Numbered from the stretch's first letter, positions 49,840 through 61,215 are shown. The stretch: DNA of 64,000 bases from Melastoma dodecandrum (GCA_029817715.1 JARUPY010000387.1:744001-808000), one strand, 5' to 3'. Notes: generated by a model from the letters alone, not told the origin. Numbers and translations: made by a program.

Positions 49840-50345
49840 CTCCCTTTCTTGATGCAAATCGGACAGCGTCTCCGGACGATGATGGCATTCCCCATTGTCG
49901 CGTTATAGAAATTCTTGTGGTGATTGAAAATAAGAAAGGGGTCTTTCGTTCCCCTCTCCCTTTTCTTCCGAAAGTGAACTTTCTCGGGGAAGCCGCCTAC
50001 CTGGTCTTCTCTTTTCTTGATCTTGCGTTTGACCCCATGTCCGTGATCTGGGCTTGCTTCGTTGTTCGAAAGGTAGGAACTTTATCGTCATCTCCGCAGT
50101 TCCCCTGTTCCTTTATCTTTAGTTATATTCAGGTGCCTTCCGTGGTTGCCGGGTTTATGTTCTTTCGCAGCATTTTTTCCGATTCAGGTGGTTTTAATGA
50201 AGCGATCTCCTTAGTGGACTTCGAATTTCAAGCCAGATCTAACAAGTAGCGATGAGAGATGATAATATTCCTGGTCGGACGAAGGCCATGAACAAAGAAA
50301 AGAACGCAAATGCGCTATTCTTTTCATCTTTGTAATGACATTTTA
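49840..50345 (+). pseudogene. relic of the membrane-protein gene, copy B
   Basis: The promoter and leader are well preserved and match 59080-59400 closely, including GAAAG-GTAGGAACTTTATCG. The coding region is reduced to 50270-50345, where GACGAAGGCCATGAACAAAG, then the end of the membrane segment, are recognisable. Most of exon 1 is deleted. Confidence 0.8.
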
Positions 50346-51048
50346 AAGTAATCACGTATGGTTGAGCCGACCATCAAATAAAAAATCCGAAATGTCAAAC
50401 ATTTCTCAAACACTCTAGAATATTTTACTTTTTACAGGCTAACCAACTAAATTTACCTGGAATACATTTCCTTACATAAAACAATGTAGGATTAATATAA
50501 AACGTACCATTATTTAGGTTAAGTTAATTAATTATATTTGTATATAATATTTTATAACTAAATTTAAGTTTAAAATTATAATTTCTAATTTTTTTATTTA
50601 AAATATTTAATTATTTATTACTTAAACAACAGATTAACCGTAACTCTTAATGTTATCATACAATTATGTAAAAATGATGATTGTGAAGAATTGAAGAGGT
50701 GACATTCGAATAAAAAGGTAGGAAATGATTTGATAAAGTTATATAATCGGGACGATGGCGATGGATTTTAAAGGGAGTGATTTTAGTTGTCTAAATAGCA
50801 AATATCAAACATTTCTTTTCTAAGCTTCTCAACTGAATTCTTAGATAAATTTGAAATAAAAAACAATAAATTCCCATTACTTTCCTTATTGTTGACATTT
50901 TATTGCGTATAAATATCTGACTAGTAAATAAATTGATTGACATTTGCTTATAATTATCCGACTCGTAATCTCACAATATTAATTTCCTTTATATTAGCAT
51001 TTCCTTTATTAACATCCGACTCGTAGGCTCACATTTTATCAATCGATT
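50346..51048. other. AT-rich spacer and PMEI-3 promoter
   Basis: Matches the spacers before PMEI-2 and PMEI-5 over most of its length (GCGTATAAATATC, GATTGACATTTGCTTATAA). No gene. Confidence 0.65.
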
Positions 51049-51573
51049 ATGAATTCTATGGAGAGTTGCCGTTTGCTGTTTCTTTTCGTCCTGTGCTTCC
51101 CTCTCCTCGTCAGATCCGACCTCCTCGACGACGTATGCTCCTCCACGCCCTTCCCTGACTTCTGCATCGTGACTCTCAGGCCAGACCCCCGAATTCCATA
51201 CGCCCAAGGACCGGCATTCATTGCAGTCGTCATGTTGGACATGGTTGATATGAATAACCAGCAAGTCATCGCCAACCTTAGAAAGCTCGCCGACCAGGCC
51301 AAGGACCCAGCGGACCAGTCAGCGCTGATTATTTACGCTTCAAGGTACGGTACTATTAATAATCGATTTTTGCCGGACGCCAGAGATGCATTTATCTCTC
51401 CCACTAAGGAGGGTAAGGGGGCAGCCTTTCCACCCTTGGTAAGTGCTGCCCAGACTGTGAACGTTTGTAGCGAAGGGATCAAGCAGTTAGGACCGGACTT
51501 GTCTTACGAGAGTGATTTTGCCTTCCAGGGCACCGTGATCTGTGCGCACATCGCTAGATCCTTCATAGATTAG
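51049..51573 (+). CDS. secreted PMEI/invertase inhibitor-like protein, copy 3
   Basis: Intronless, 174 codons, intact. Signal peptide to about residue 24, then DLLDDVCSSTPFPDFC and a four-helix inhibitor domain. Like copy 1 it has YASRYG in place of the third cysteine, keeps the fourth (VCSEG) and has an extra one near the C-terminus (TVICAH). The start is the ATG of MNSMESC, shared with copy 1. A second ATG lies three codons on. Distinctive changes against copy 5 include an Ala-to-Tyr change before AQGP and FQG for FKG. Likely apoplastic. The target enzyme is unknown. Confidence 0.92.
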   Translation: MNSMESCRLLFLFVLCFPLLVRSDLLDDVCSSTPFPDFCIVTLRPDPRIPYAQGPAFIAVVMLDMVDMNNQQVIANLRKLADQAKDPADQSALIIYASRYGTINNRFLPDARDAFISPTKEGKGAAFPPLVSAAQTVNVCSEGIKQLGPDLSYESDFAFQGTVICAHIARSFID

Positions 51574-51774
51574 ATCTGTGACCGTGTCTTGTACGACGCA
51601 TCTCAATGGTTATTGAGCAATTGATCCATCGAATAATTACTATATACCAAACATCAATGATAATGACCATGCAGGCTTGCCTCAAACTTATTCAAATTAC
51701 TTTCAAGAGAGTAATCGTTGATGATATGTATGCACATGTTTCGAGGACAGTGTTGATCCACAAACAATGGTAGG

Positions 51775-53738
51775 TTAGAATGGAATGATGTCAATGCCCA
51801 AGAACACCTTCATGAGCAATATGAAGGAAGTAATGTTTAGAATTGACATTTTTATTATTATGGCACAAAATTCAAAGATTATTTCAGCCCCAAATGTGGA
51901 TGAAAAGTGAATAATGTGAAGCGGAAAAATGGTGGTCGATGTGTGTGAAACGGCCCAAATACTCATCGATGTCGCCCGCGGACAGCTCATTTTCGTGCGG
52001 ATTTATGGTTGAAATTTAGCCTCAAATCCTATAAGTTTAGAAGCACGACAAAGCTGGTCAAATTAGACAAAATAATTATTAAGGAGTTGGATTAATTAAG
52101 ATTAATTAACTTGGATTATTAGCACTAATTAAGCATAATTAATTAGTGCTAATCGGGGCCCAAAGCTTCTTCCACAAGCCATGGATGGTGGGGAGGGGGA
52201 CAGATCTGAAAAAGGTCCATAGGAAGGGTTAAAGAAGGAGAAAAAGAAGAAAAAGGAGAGAAAGAAGGAGGGGGTTGGTTCGGTAAGGAAGAAAGAAGCA
52301 AGACGGAAGGATTACCTTCGAGGAAGAGAGTGGGAATACCCTTTCATGGAGAACTCGCTCGGAGGAGAAAAGAGTTGGAGCGTTTTACTCTGGAAAAGAA
52401 GAAATGTATGGTATTCAATCCCTTCGTTTTTCTTCTTGCGAAACGGCCATAAAACTCATTAGGCTTGAGTTTTGCTCGCTGTGAATGTGTTATTCAGTGA
52501 GAGAAAGGGACTTGCCAGACCCTTGGGATGGTAGGAGATGGCACCCCGGACCCTCGGTTATGCGACGGATGGGGGGATTCTCACCGTATGTTGGCTGGCT
52601 GGTAATTTGCGGTTGAGCGTGTGAGTCGGATGACAATAAGGGCTGGCCATGCGGGAACTCATCCGTATGCATGAGGTGGAGGTTGTATTGAGTTATGAAT
52701 GGATGCTCATGGTGATTGTAGGCTGTTCAGGATCGAATATCCCGGTATGTGTGTGTGTGTGTGTATTGGGCTGAAAAATGGATTGTTTTGCGTATGTTCT
52801 TGTGGGTACGTGGCTGCCCATTCGGAGCGTATACCTTGGCATATAATTGAGGCCCGAGAATAGGGCAAATGGGGATGGATGGGCTGATCCATCGGTATTG
52901 AGAAAAGGAAAGGTCGAAACTCCGAATAAGATGGTTACAGGCAAGTACAAACATTCGTGGATGCGAACATATGAATATTGAATAATGTTTTTAAATCACT
53001 ATGGGCTGGAAAGGAGACTTGTTATGGTAATTCATAGCCGGTCCGGAGTTGATACTCCTCGGTAAGAGGAGGGTTTATTAAGTGCGGAAGGCACTGATAA
53101 AGGAAAGTGATCGAACGACCCACGTATCATGGGCGGAATGGAAGTTTACGACGATATATTGACACGCCCATGGGACTACCTTACGAGGCGGATATGAGGA
53201 GGGTTTGGACAGAATGAATCCACCCTCGAAATGGTGTATTGGACAGCCTAATTGGCTGGAAAAAGTTGGGGGAAAAGACAAGGTATGGAGGGAAGTTCCG
53301 TTGTTTTACGCACCCGGATGGGTTGATCCGTAGTAGCGGGATGTCGTGCGGCTAAAAGTACATTAACATGAGGCTTTTATGGGACTTGCGTAGGTTGAAA
53401 ATGCAACATTTTCGGATGCCGCTGGAAACCATTTAGTTGCTTTCTTTAAGGATTTGGAAACACAACAGTATATGTCGGAATTTCGAGACGATGTCTCGAT
53501 TTTGAGTTACGTAAAGGGATTGGTTGCGTGTGCTTGAACTGCCATACCTAGTCATTTGACTACGTTATTGCGTGTTTTTGACAGGTCATATAAGTGATCT
53601 ATCCATGCTTATCTTCATGTTCGAAAGAAATGTTCCGTTGTATAAATTTTTATAACTTAATTGTAACCAAATTTTGTGTAATATTTTCCGACTATTAACG
53701 AAACGGTGGATGAGTTTTCTTTTATGAATTCGTTGGTA
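51775..53738. other. unclassified insertion/replacement block of about 2 kb
   Basis: The spacer after PMEI-3 matches its sisters up to about 51773 (CAAACAATGGTAGG) and resumes at about 53739 (GTTGCTCCTCCC). The sisters have only 75-110 bases between these points. The block has no long frame, moderate GC, a TG microsatellite at 52748-52764 and purine-rich stretches at 52190-52400. Possible LTR-like ends exist (TGTCAATG near 51789, TTTTCA at 53738) but no target duplication was found. It may be an old solo LTR of a gypsy element or another non-coding element. Confidence 0.5.
52748..52764. repeat. (TG)n microsatellite
   Basis: Short TGTGTGTG tract inside the unclassified block. Confidence 0.9.
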
Positions 53739-54358
53739 TTTTCAGTTGCTCCTCCCATTCTTATCCCAATCGGACATCGGTCCTCGCGAACCCTCGCTGG
53801 CTCGCTGTCCAACGCCAAGGTTAACACCCTTGCTAGAGCTAGCCCAGTATCGATTCAATGATAAACTATAAAATTAGAATGATGGGGACAAATTAGAGCA
53901 CCTGGAATGAATTTAACGACAAAATGTAGCCTATGGATTTCCTTTAATTTATAACCAGAAACCTTTCTGCTTGTTTATAAATTACCAAAATCTAATAAAT
54001 GAATTGGTACGAGGGTGGGGGAGGACGAGGGGGGGTAACGAAACTCCTCACCACCCCCCCGCCACGTCTACTTTCCCTATACAAACTTCCTTTTCCTTCG
54101 GACCACCTCGTTTTTCTTTCTTTGTATATTGTTATGTTTTTGCCTTTTATTTGTTATGACCGAAGTCGTCTCACTAAAACACAAACGCCCTCGTCTCCTG
54201 ACGATGACGGCATTCCCCAAGTCGTCTCACTAAAACACACAAGCCTAAAAATATGGAACTTTTGACAGTCGTGATGATGCATTTTGTTGTATAAATTGTA
54301 GAGCAAATTCCCATCCCATTCTCATCTCAACCTTACATTTTATTTTAATTTTATCACA
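53739..54358. other. duplicated spacer and PMEI-4 promoter
   Basis: 53739-54010 matches 42250-42550 and 58570-58880. 54060-54240 resembles the leader-side sequence of the membrane-protein gene (CTCGTCTCCTGACGATGACGGCATTCCCC) and contains a small internal repeat of GTCGTCTCACTAAAACACA. The gene itself is absent here. Confidence 0.65.
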
Positions 54359-54886
54359 ATGAAATCCCTTCTTTTTGCAATCCTCCCCCTGCTCTTCCTC
54401 GGGGTCATGCACCGGTCTTCGACGCGGCCTCTTCAACCGAATGACATCGTCGACGATACCTGTCCAACTGTGCCCTTTCCCGACTTCTGTGCATCCACTC
54501 TCCGATCGGACCCAAAGAGTGGATCTGCCCAGAGCTCTAAGGATCTGGGCGTGATACTAGTCGACCAGGTCGAGTCAAAGGCCGGCTCCACCCTCACCAA
54601 GATCAGTAGCCTGATTTCACAGGCCCAAGACCCTAAACTCAAGGCCGCCATGTCCTCCTGTCAGGATTCGTACGGGACGATAGTGAAGGGTTCGGTGCCG
54701 GCAAGCAGGGCAGCTCTGATCGGTGGGAACCCCAAGTTTGCAGAGCAGTACATGACGGATGCTGCAGCGGAGATTGACCGGTGCGACAAAAATTTTGATG
54801 GTTTGGACTCCCCGTTGACGAGCGAGGATGATTTCGTGCATAGGGCCACGACCATTGTGGCTGCCATCGCTAAGACCTTGGAGTAG
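54359..54886 (+). CDS. secreted PMEI/invertase inhibitor-like protein, copy 4 (divergent, canonical cysteines)
   Basis: Intronless, 175 codons. A signal peptide of about 23 residues precedes DIVDDTCPTVPFPDFC. The rest has the classical inhibitor pattern: DLGVILVDQVESKAG, ISSLISQAQDPKLKAAM, then SSCQDSYG with the third cysteine and DRCDKNF with the fourth, so both disulfides of the fold can form. It shares only scattered identity with the other four copies in the window and is either the ancestral form or an older duplicate. PMEI and invertase inhibitors cannot be separated reliably by sequence, so no target is assigned. It is the best candidate in the array for a conventional inhibitor. Confidence 0.93.
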   Translation: MKSLLFAILPLLFLGVMHRSSTRPLQPNDIVDDTCPTVPFPDFCASTLRSDPKSGSAQSSKDLGVILVDQVESKAGSTLTKISSLISQAQDPKLKAAMSSCQDSYGTIVKGSVPASRAALIGGNPKFAEQYMTDAAAEIDRCDKNFDGLDSPLTSEDDFVHRATTIVAAIAKTLE

Positions 54887-56179
54887 TTTGCAATTAAGGT
54901 CTCGATATTAAATAATGTTACAAAAAAAATGGAGATCGGACGTTTACTTTTATGAGATCTTCATTGGGATCGTAAAGTTATCGTCACAATGAAATATGGA
55001 GAACATTTGCTCACGGTTCTTTGCATTCGTTAACGTTCCTTCTGATCCTTGTGTCCGGCCTCTTCAATAAAACGTGTTACTGGGATTCTCGAAATGCATC
55101 GACCGAGACCCCTGCAAAGCTGGGCCCTTTCATTGGTCTTGATATCACAAATGACCTGCCTGCTGCGATGATGGGAGGAAGAGTTGGAGCAGAAGACCAC
55201 CGCGGCCGTCGCTGCCACTGCTCAATCCTAGTCCTCGCAGAGGTAGCAATAAACAATATCCAGATAGCATGCTATGCCGCAATGCATCCCGGTTGATTCC
55301 GGGAGATCGAATTGCCTCTATCTAATTCCAAGTGGCGAATTGATTTTCATAGGGATAATCGTTTGGCGATGGGTAAGCGCATGTTGCGACTATGAGTTTC
55401 GTTAGTAAGGCCGCATTCGTTGTGGCCGCAGAGTCCTTGCCGTCGACTTAAGCAACCGAGCCATAGGCGTAGTAAAATGAAGCGTTTCTTTTATGGTTTG
55501 CATGGAATGAAGGATGGTAATGATTGATCTCATCATGAATAGTAATCAATCAATGGCTTATCAAACTTGCATCTGATGGGAAAAAGGTTCGAAAACGGTG
55601 GCAATCACGTGTCGTGCGTTCCCCCTCCTGAAAGAAAGGAATGATAAAAGTGAAAAGACACGATTCCCCTGTTACCAGAAAGAACAGAACAGAGCAGGGA
55701 GAATCCAAATCACCCGTGACTCGATCAATCCTCTCTGCCCAGATTATAAAAAGATATCCCCACGACCCAACCCCTGTTTATCAATCAGACCTGCAAAATC
55801 TTCATTCCCCCACGTCTTTATCTTAATACAAGCATCGCTGTACTTCTGCCGAAACTTAGCGGGACTTCGACACCTCGACCCCGAATGTAAAGTCGTGACC
55901 CTCTATTCCTAAATCTAGCGGTCACCTAATGCCCTTCAGTGGCTAGACTATAATCTAAAACTAAGAAAAGTTACCAATGTAAAGAGGGATGATTTTGGAA
56001 AAAAGGATTGAATTCATCGGATATTACAAATGAATTAAGGACCCCTGTTTTAGGGAGTGTCGAAGGTAAAATCCTTGTCCACGTTTCTAGACTTTTCCGG
56101 TAAATTTCTATCCGTACATTCAAGCTACAATTAAAATATCCAGATTAATCATATACTTTCTAGACTAATTCTAGGAAAT
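54887..56179. other. spacer after PMEI-4
   Basis: No supported gene. A 91-codon frame at 55021-55296 has no family resemblance. A GC-balanced stretch at 55580-55910 also lacks recognisable content. Confidence 0.4.
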
Positions 56180-56189
56180 TTCTAGAGCT

Positions 56190-56830
56190 ATCCAAACTTC
56201 ATTTTCCTTCTGACCACCTCGTTTTATTTCCTTTTTTATATTCTTATGTTTTTGCCTTTTATTTATTATGACCGAAGTCGTGTCACTAAAACACCCACGC
56301 CCGCGTCTCCGGACGATGACGGCATTCCCCATTGTCGCGTCGCGTTACAGAAATTCTTCTTCCTTTTCTTCTTAAGGTTATAACTTGTTTGTATATTTCA
56401 CTATTTTGTACATTATAAGTAAATTACACTTTCAATGTTATTAAAACAGTAATTCGTTTGTACATTTAACTGTTTTATACATTAGCAAATTTGTTTGTAC
56501 ATTACTAAAAATGACAAATTTTTCATACAAAATTCTACGAAAATTTTATACATTATGCGGAACGACGTTAGCCGCTTACGAGATCATTCTTTGGGAGTTT
56601 GAATTGGGGCCATACGAAGTATAAGCCTCTCTTTTTGGGTTTTCAATTTCAACTTAATTCTTTATTATTTAAGTTAAAGCGATCTCCTTAGTTAACTTTC
56701 TATTTAATGTCAGCTTCATGACTAGAGATAGTTTTCCTGGTCTGATGAAAAGGCCTTGGAGAACACAAAGGCAGAGTCCTCGGGGTCCAGGCGCTTTGTC
56801 TGGTATTCACTGTTACATTTCAAGCTGGTG
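56190..56830 (+). pseudogene. relic of the membrane-protein gene, copy C
   Basis: Leader sequence is recognisable (GTCTCCGGACGATGACGGCATTCCCC at 56313 onward, GGGAGTTTGAATTGGGGCCATACGAAG near 56600). The coding part is reduced to about 56735-56830, with AAAAGGCCTTGGAGAACACAA and CAGAGTCCTCGGGGTCCAG matching copy D at 60320-60370. The gene cannot be expressed. Confidence 0.75.
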
Positions 56831-57757
56831 AAGCCGATTCCCCATGAAGTCCGGCCAACTGGACACTATTACAATCTATTCATATTTCCGTTTATTTATT
56901 ATTTATAAAAGTGATCATCAAATAAAAAATCCGGAATGTCAAACATTTCTAGAAACTTTCTTTAAAATAAGCAACTCGAGCATATTTTATTAGGGTTAGA
57001 GAAATTTTATCGTTGCCTTTTTACCGCGTAACCAACTAAAAATATTAATTTACCTCATTTAATACCCAATTATTTATTATTTATACAACAGGATTAATAC
57101 GGTATGTGTTAATGTTTTGATACAGTTATATAAATTAAGAGGTGACATTGTAATAAAAAGGCAGTAAGTGATTTTAGTTATCTAAATAGCAAATGGAATA
57201 TCAAAAATTTCTTTTCTTATCTTAGGAATTGGGAATTTTATCTGCCTATTTTTATTTAATATTAATTTCGTTAGGATTTATTTCACTGATGCAATTATCA
57301 GCCATTTTTACTTCAAACATTGATCATAAAATTTTTTATGGAACTGAAACATTATATGCTTAATACCCAATATAATTAATCAGGTTAAATTCATTATATA
57401 TAATATTTTTAAAATATTTAATTATTAAAAATATTATTTAAAAACAGAATTAATATGTTTCGATAAAGTTATATAAAAGGGACAATAGTGATGGATTTTA
57501 AAGGAAGTGATTTTAGTTAGTCTAAATTGCATATCGAATATTAAACATTTCTTTTCTAAGCTTCTCAACTTAATTCTTAGGTAAATATGAAATAAAAAAA
57601 CAATATATTCCCATTAATTTAGTTAGTATTGACATTTCATTGCGTATAAATATCTCACTAGTAAATAAATTGATTGACATTTGCTTATAAATTTCCTAAG
57701 TATTAGCATTTCCTTTATTAATATCCGACTCGTAACCTCACATTTCATCAGTCGATT
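56831..57757. other. AT-rich spacer and PMEI-5 promoter
   Basis: Duplicated with the spacers preceding PMEI-2 and PMEI-3. CGTATAAATATCTCACTAG at about 57642 is the best TATA-containing segment. No gene. Confidence 0.65.
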
Positions 57758-58273
57758 ATGAAGAGTTGCCGTGTGCTGTTACTTTTCGTCCTGTGGTTCC
57801 CTCTCCTTGTCACATCCGACGTCCTCGACGATGTATGCTCCACCACGCCCTTCCCTGACTTCTGCATCGCGACTCTCAGGCCAGACCCCCGAATTCCTGC
57901 TGCCCAAGGACCGGTATTTATTGGAGTTGTCATGTTGGACATGGTCGCTATGAATAACCAGCAAGTCATCGCCAACCTTAGAAAGCTCGCCGACCAAGCC
58001 AAGGACCCAGCGGACCAGTCAGCGCTGATTATTTACGCTTCAAGGTACGGTACTATTAATAATCGATTTTTGCCAGACGCCAGAGATGCATTATTCGCTC
58101 CCACTAAGGTGGGTAAGGCAGCAGCCTTTCCACCCATGGTAAGTGCTGCCCAGACTGTGGACGTTTGTAGCGAAGGGATCAAGCAGTTAGGACCGGACTT
58201 GTCCTACGAGAGTGATTTTGCCTTCAAGGGCACCATGATCTGTGCGTACATTGCTAGATCCTTCATAGGTTAG
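57758..58273 (+). CDS. secreted PMEI/invertase inhibitor-like protein, copy 5
   Basis: Intronless, 171 codons, intact. It lacks the four residues that precede KSC in copies 1 and 3 and starts at MKSCRVLLLF. Signal peptide to about residue 20, then DVLDDVCSTTPFPDFC and the inhibitor helices. YASRYG again replaces the third cysteine, VCSEG keeps the fourth and TMICAY adds one. Very close to copy 3 (ANLRKLADQAKDPADQSAL is shared), so these two are the most recent duplicates. The promoter matches that of copy 3. Confidence 0.92.
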   Translation: MKSCRVLLLFVLWFPLLVTSDVLDDVCSTTPFPDFCIATLRPDPRIPAAQGPVFIGVVMLDMVAMNNQQVIANLRKLADQAKDPADQSALIIYASRYGTINNRFLPDARDALFAPTKVGKAAAFPPMVSAAQTVDVCSEGIKQLGPDLSYESDFAFKGTMICAYIARSFIG

Positions 58274-59962
58274 ATGAGCGTGTCTTGTACGATGCATGGT
58301 TATGGAGCAATTGATCCATCGAATAATTACCATATACCGAACATCAATTATAATGACCATGCAGGCTTGCCTCAAACTTATTCAAACTTATCAAAAAAAA
58401 CTTATTCAAATTACTTTCAAGAGAGTAATCGTTGATGATATGTATGCACATGTTTCGAGGACAGTGTTGATCCACAAACAATGGTAGGCTGAGCCAACCC
58501 CGTCGACTTTGTCTGGCTATGAAGCCTTTCCGCGATCCAGTACAACATGGACGACCATTTTTCTTGGGGTTGCTCCTCCCTTTCTTGATGCGAATCGGAC
58601 GTCGGTCCTCACGGACCCTCTCTGGCGGCTTCTGTGTCCAACTATGGGATCTCCTGGGTTAATACCATTGCTAGAGCTAGCCCACCATCGATTCATTGAT
58701 AAACTATAAAATTTGAACGATCAGGACAAAATTAGAGCACCCGGAATGCATTTAACGAAAAAATGTAGCCTACGGATTTCCTTTAATTTACAACCAGAAA
58801 CCTTTCTGCTTGTTGATAAATTACCAAATCCAATAAATGAATTTGTCTGAAGGTGGTGGAGGACGAGGGGGGGGTGTGACGAAAGAAATGCCCCCGACAA
58901 CCGAAACAATGTCAAGTGGTTGGGGGGGATGAAGCAGTGAGCCATCTCTCTGCCCGGGCGGTTTCCAACTGTCTGAAACTCCTCACCCCCCGCCACGTCT
59001 GCATTCCCCATCCAAACTCCGACCACCTCGTTTTTCTTTTTTGTATATTCTTCTGTTTTTTCCTTTGCCGTCTCACAAAAAACACACGCCCGCGTCTCCG
59101 GACGATGACGGCATTCCCCATTGTCGCATTATAGAAATTCTTGTGGGGATTGGAAATAAAAAAGGGGCCTTTCGTTCCCCTCTCCCTTTTCTTCAGAAAG
59201 TGAACTTTCTCGGGGAAGCCGCCTGCCTGGTCTTCTCTTTTCTTAATCTTGCGTTTGACCCCGTGTCCGTGATCTGGGCTTGCTTCGTTGTTCGAAAGGT
59301 AGGAACTTTATCGTCGTCTCCGCAATTCCCCTGTTCCTTTATCTTTAGTTATATTCAGGTGCCTTCCGTGGTTGCTGGGTTTATGTTCTTTCGCAGGCTT
59401 TTTTGATTGGGGGCTTTAATAATGTGGCTTTTGGAGTCATTATCAATTGATGTTGAATGCTGTTCTGCTTGCAAATTGTCTTTTTCTGTTGTCCTTCCGG
59501 GTTTAGTTTCTTGATGTGAAGAATTTAGTTGGTGTATACTGTTGATGTCTGCAGGATTTTAGTGTGATGTTGTTGTGGCTGAAAGTGTTTTGAGTTGGGA
59601 TTCGTAAGAGGATTGATTCTGTTGGTGAGAAACGGAGGTGGAGGCAGTCTGAATGGTTGGTTGGCTACGTGATTGAAACCGTAAGGTCAAGGCAATGCAG
59701 GCTTAAGGAAGAAGTCTGGTGATGATCCTTCTGGGGATCATTCATTGGGAGTTTGAATTGGGGCCATACGAAGTTACAAGCATTTCTTTTTGGGTTTTCA
59801 ATTTCGACTTGATTGTGTAGTTAAGTTGAAGCGAGCTCCATAGTTGACTTTCAGTTTCTAGCCAGCTTCATGATCTTACAAATAGCGGGAGATAGATTTC
59901 CTGGTCGGTATTTATTGACTTCGGGTTAGAAGCCGGGAAAATCAATTATATTTGCTGCGGAC
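58274..59962 (+). promoter_or_regulatory. duplicated spacer, promoter and 5' leader of membrane-protein copy D
   Basis: 58450-58900 is the shared spacer. 59080-59300 is a leader exon conserved in copies A and B, ending at GAAAG with a GTAGGAAC donor at about 59299. The intron would run to just before the ATG at 59963. Conservation of this block across units, even where the coding part has decayed, supports a functional leader in the parent gene. Confidence 0.6.
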
Positions 59963-60669
59963 ATGGGTCGCGCAGCTGTGAAGGAGGGTGATTTCGGTGT
60001 AGATCTTGAAGCTGGTGTTATTGGCATCGAGGAACTTGGGCTACTAAGAGATCCTTTTTGTGGGGTTGATGATAAGGGGACCAGTCGAAAGACAGCTGGT
60101 GCAGTGGTGACGTTGAAGGTGAAGGGAAGTGAAACGGGGGAGACTTTGAGCAGTGTGGAGAAGGCGGGCAAGGCGAAGTGCAAGAAGTCGGGCAATAAAA
60201 AGGCATCCAAGCCTCCCCGGCCACCGAGGTCTCCTTCCTTGGATGCTGCAGACCAGAAGCTCATAAAGGAGATTGCTGAACTCGCGATGTTGAAGCGTGC
60301 CAGATTAGAACGGATGAAGGCCTTGAAAAATGAGAAGAATGCAAAGGCAGCATCCTCGGGGTCAAGCAGAAATGTGCTTGCTCTGGTGTTCACTGTTCTT
60401 TTCATCTTTGTAATGGTATTTCAAGGTATTCTCATCTGGCGGAGCCGATTCCCCTCTCACTGGCAATCAGATTTACGGATTAATATATGCTTATGGTTTG
60501 CAGTTTTACGATCACAGGATGCTCCCCTAGCACCACAGTCCCTGTCATTACATCTGAAGGTCCTCCCATGGCAGTGGGATCCGTCGACAAAGGTGTGATC
60601 TCTTCACAGCATGATCCGAGCCAGCTAGCCAGGCACGAGAATGGACCCCTATATGGCACACCAACGTAG
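59963..60669 (+). CDS. plant-specific single-pass membrane protein, copy D
   Basis: Two exons (59963-60425, 60518-60669) give 204 codons plus TAG. The acceptor is CACAG at 60513-60517, which continues the frame as FQG-CSPSTTVPV. Layout as in copy A: acidic N-terminus (GVDLEAGVIGIEELGLLRDP), basic proline-rich block (KKASKPPRPPRSPSLDAAD), charged helix (IKEIAELAMLKRARLERMKA), one membrane segment (LALVFTVLFIFVMVFQG) and a polar tail. The tail is full length here, ending HENGPLYGTPT, and is missing its last third in copy A. The family is widespread in plants but I know no assigned function. A role at an endomembrane or plasma membrane with a short exposed tail is the most that can be inferred. 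Confidence 0.87.
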
Positions 60670-61215
60670 TTAGTAATTTCCATCCGTGCAAGCGGTTGTT
60701 GAATACCTAACTTTGGGCTAATTAGCAGCGCCTACGTTAATCTCTTGCACTTTTCCCTTTTGTAGCTGGGTTGAGCTAGTAAATGAGGGACCTCCCATAC
60801 AAGTCGGACGCCGTATTCCGGTGACGTGAGGCTACGTTTTGGCATGTACAGTTGCTGCCCTTTTCCCCATTTTCGGAAGTAAAAAATTACACCTCTCTCT
60901 TTTGTTGTAATTTAACATAAGAGAGGGGGAGGGAGTCTTAAATTGTCTTGCAAGTTAGTGTTGTTGTGTTGGACACCTTTGCTTGTCGCTGGCAAGAGCG
61001 CTCGTGTAAGGCCCACCTGTGGGAGTTGGATCCGGTAGAATGAATGCCAAACATACTCTTCTCGATATGGACGGTAAGAAAACTACTACAAGGAAAGCTG
61101 AGAGTGTTCCGAAAGTTATTGGTACGTTGATTGGTAAACACATCAGTAATTTAGTGGTTCAAGAATGTTGTCGTTATGAATGAAGAGTAAAACAATGCTT
61201 AAATAAGAATGAATG
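60670..61215. other. 3' flank of membrane-protein copy D
   Basis: 3' UTR and flank. The segment near 61000-61080 is shared with 36990-37090. No gene. Confidence 0.5.

Noticed and set aside
55021..55296. 91-codon frame between PMEI-4 and the relic at 56190
   Set aside because: I looked for an inhibitor-domain pattern and found neither the opening cysteine hairpin nor helices.
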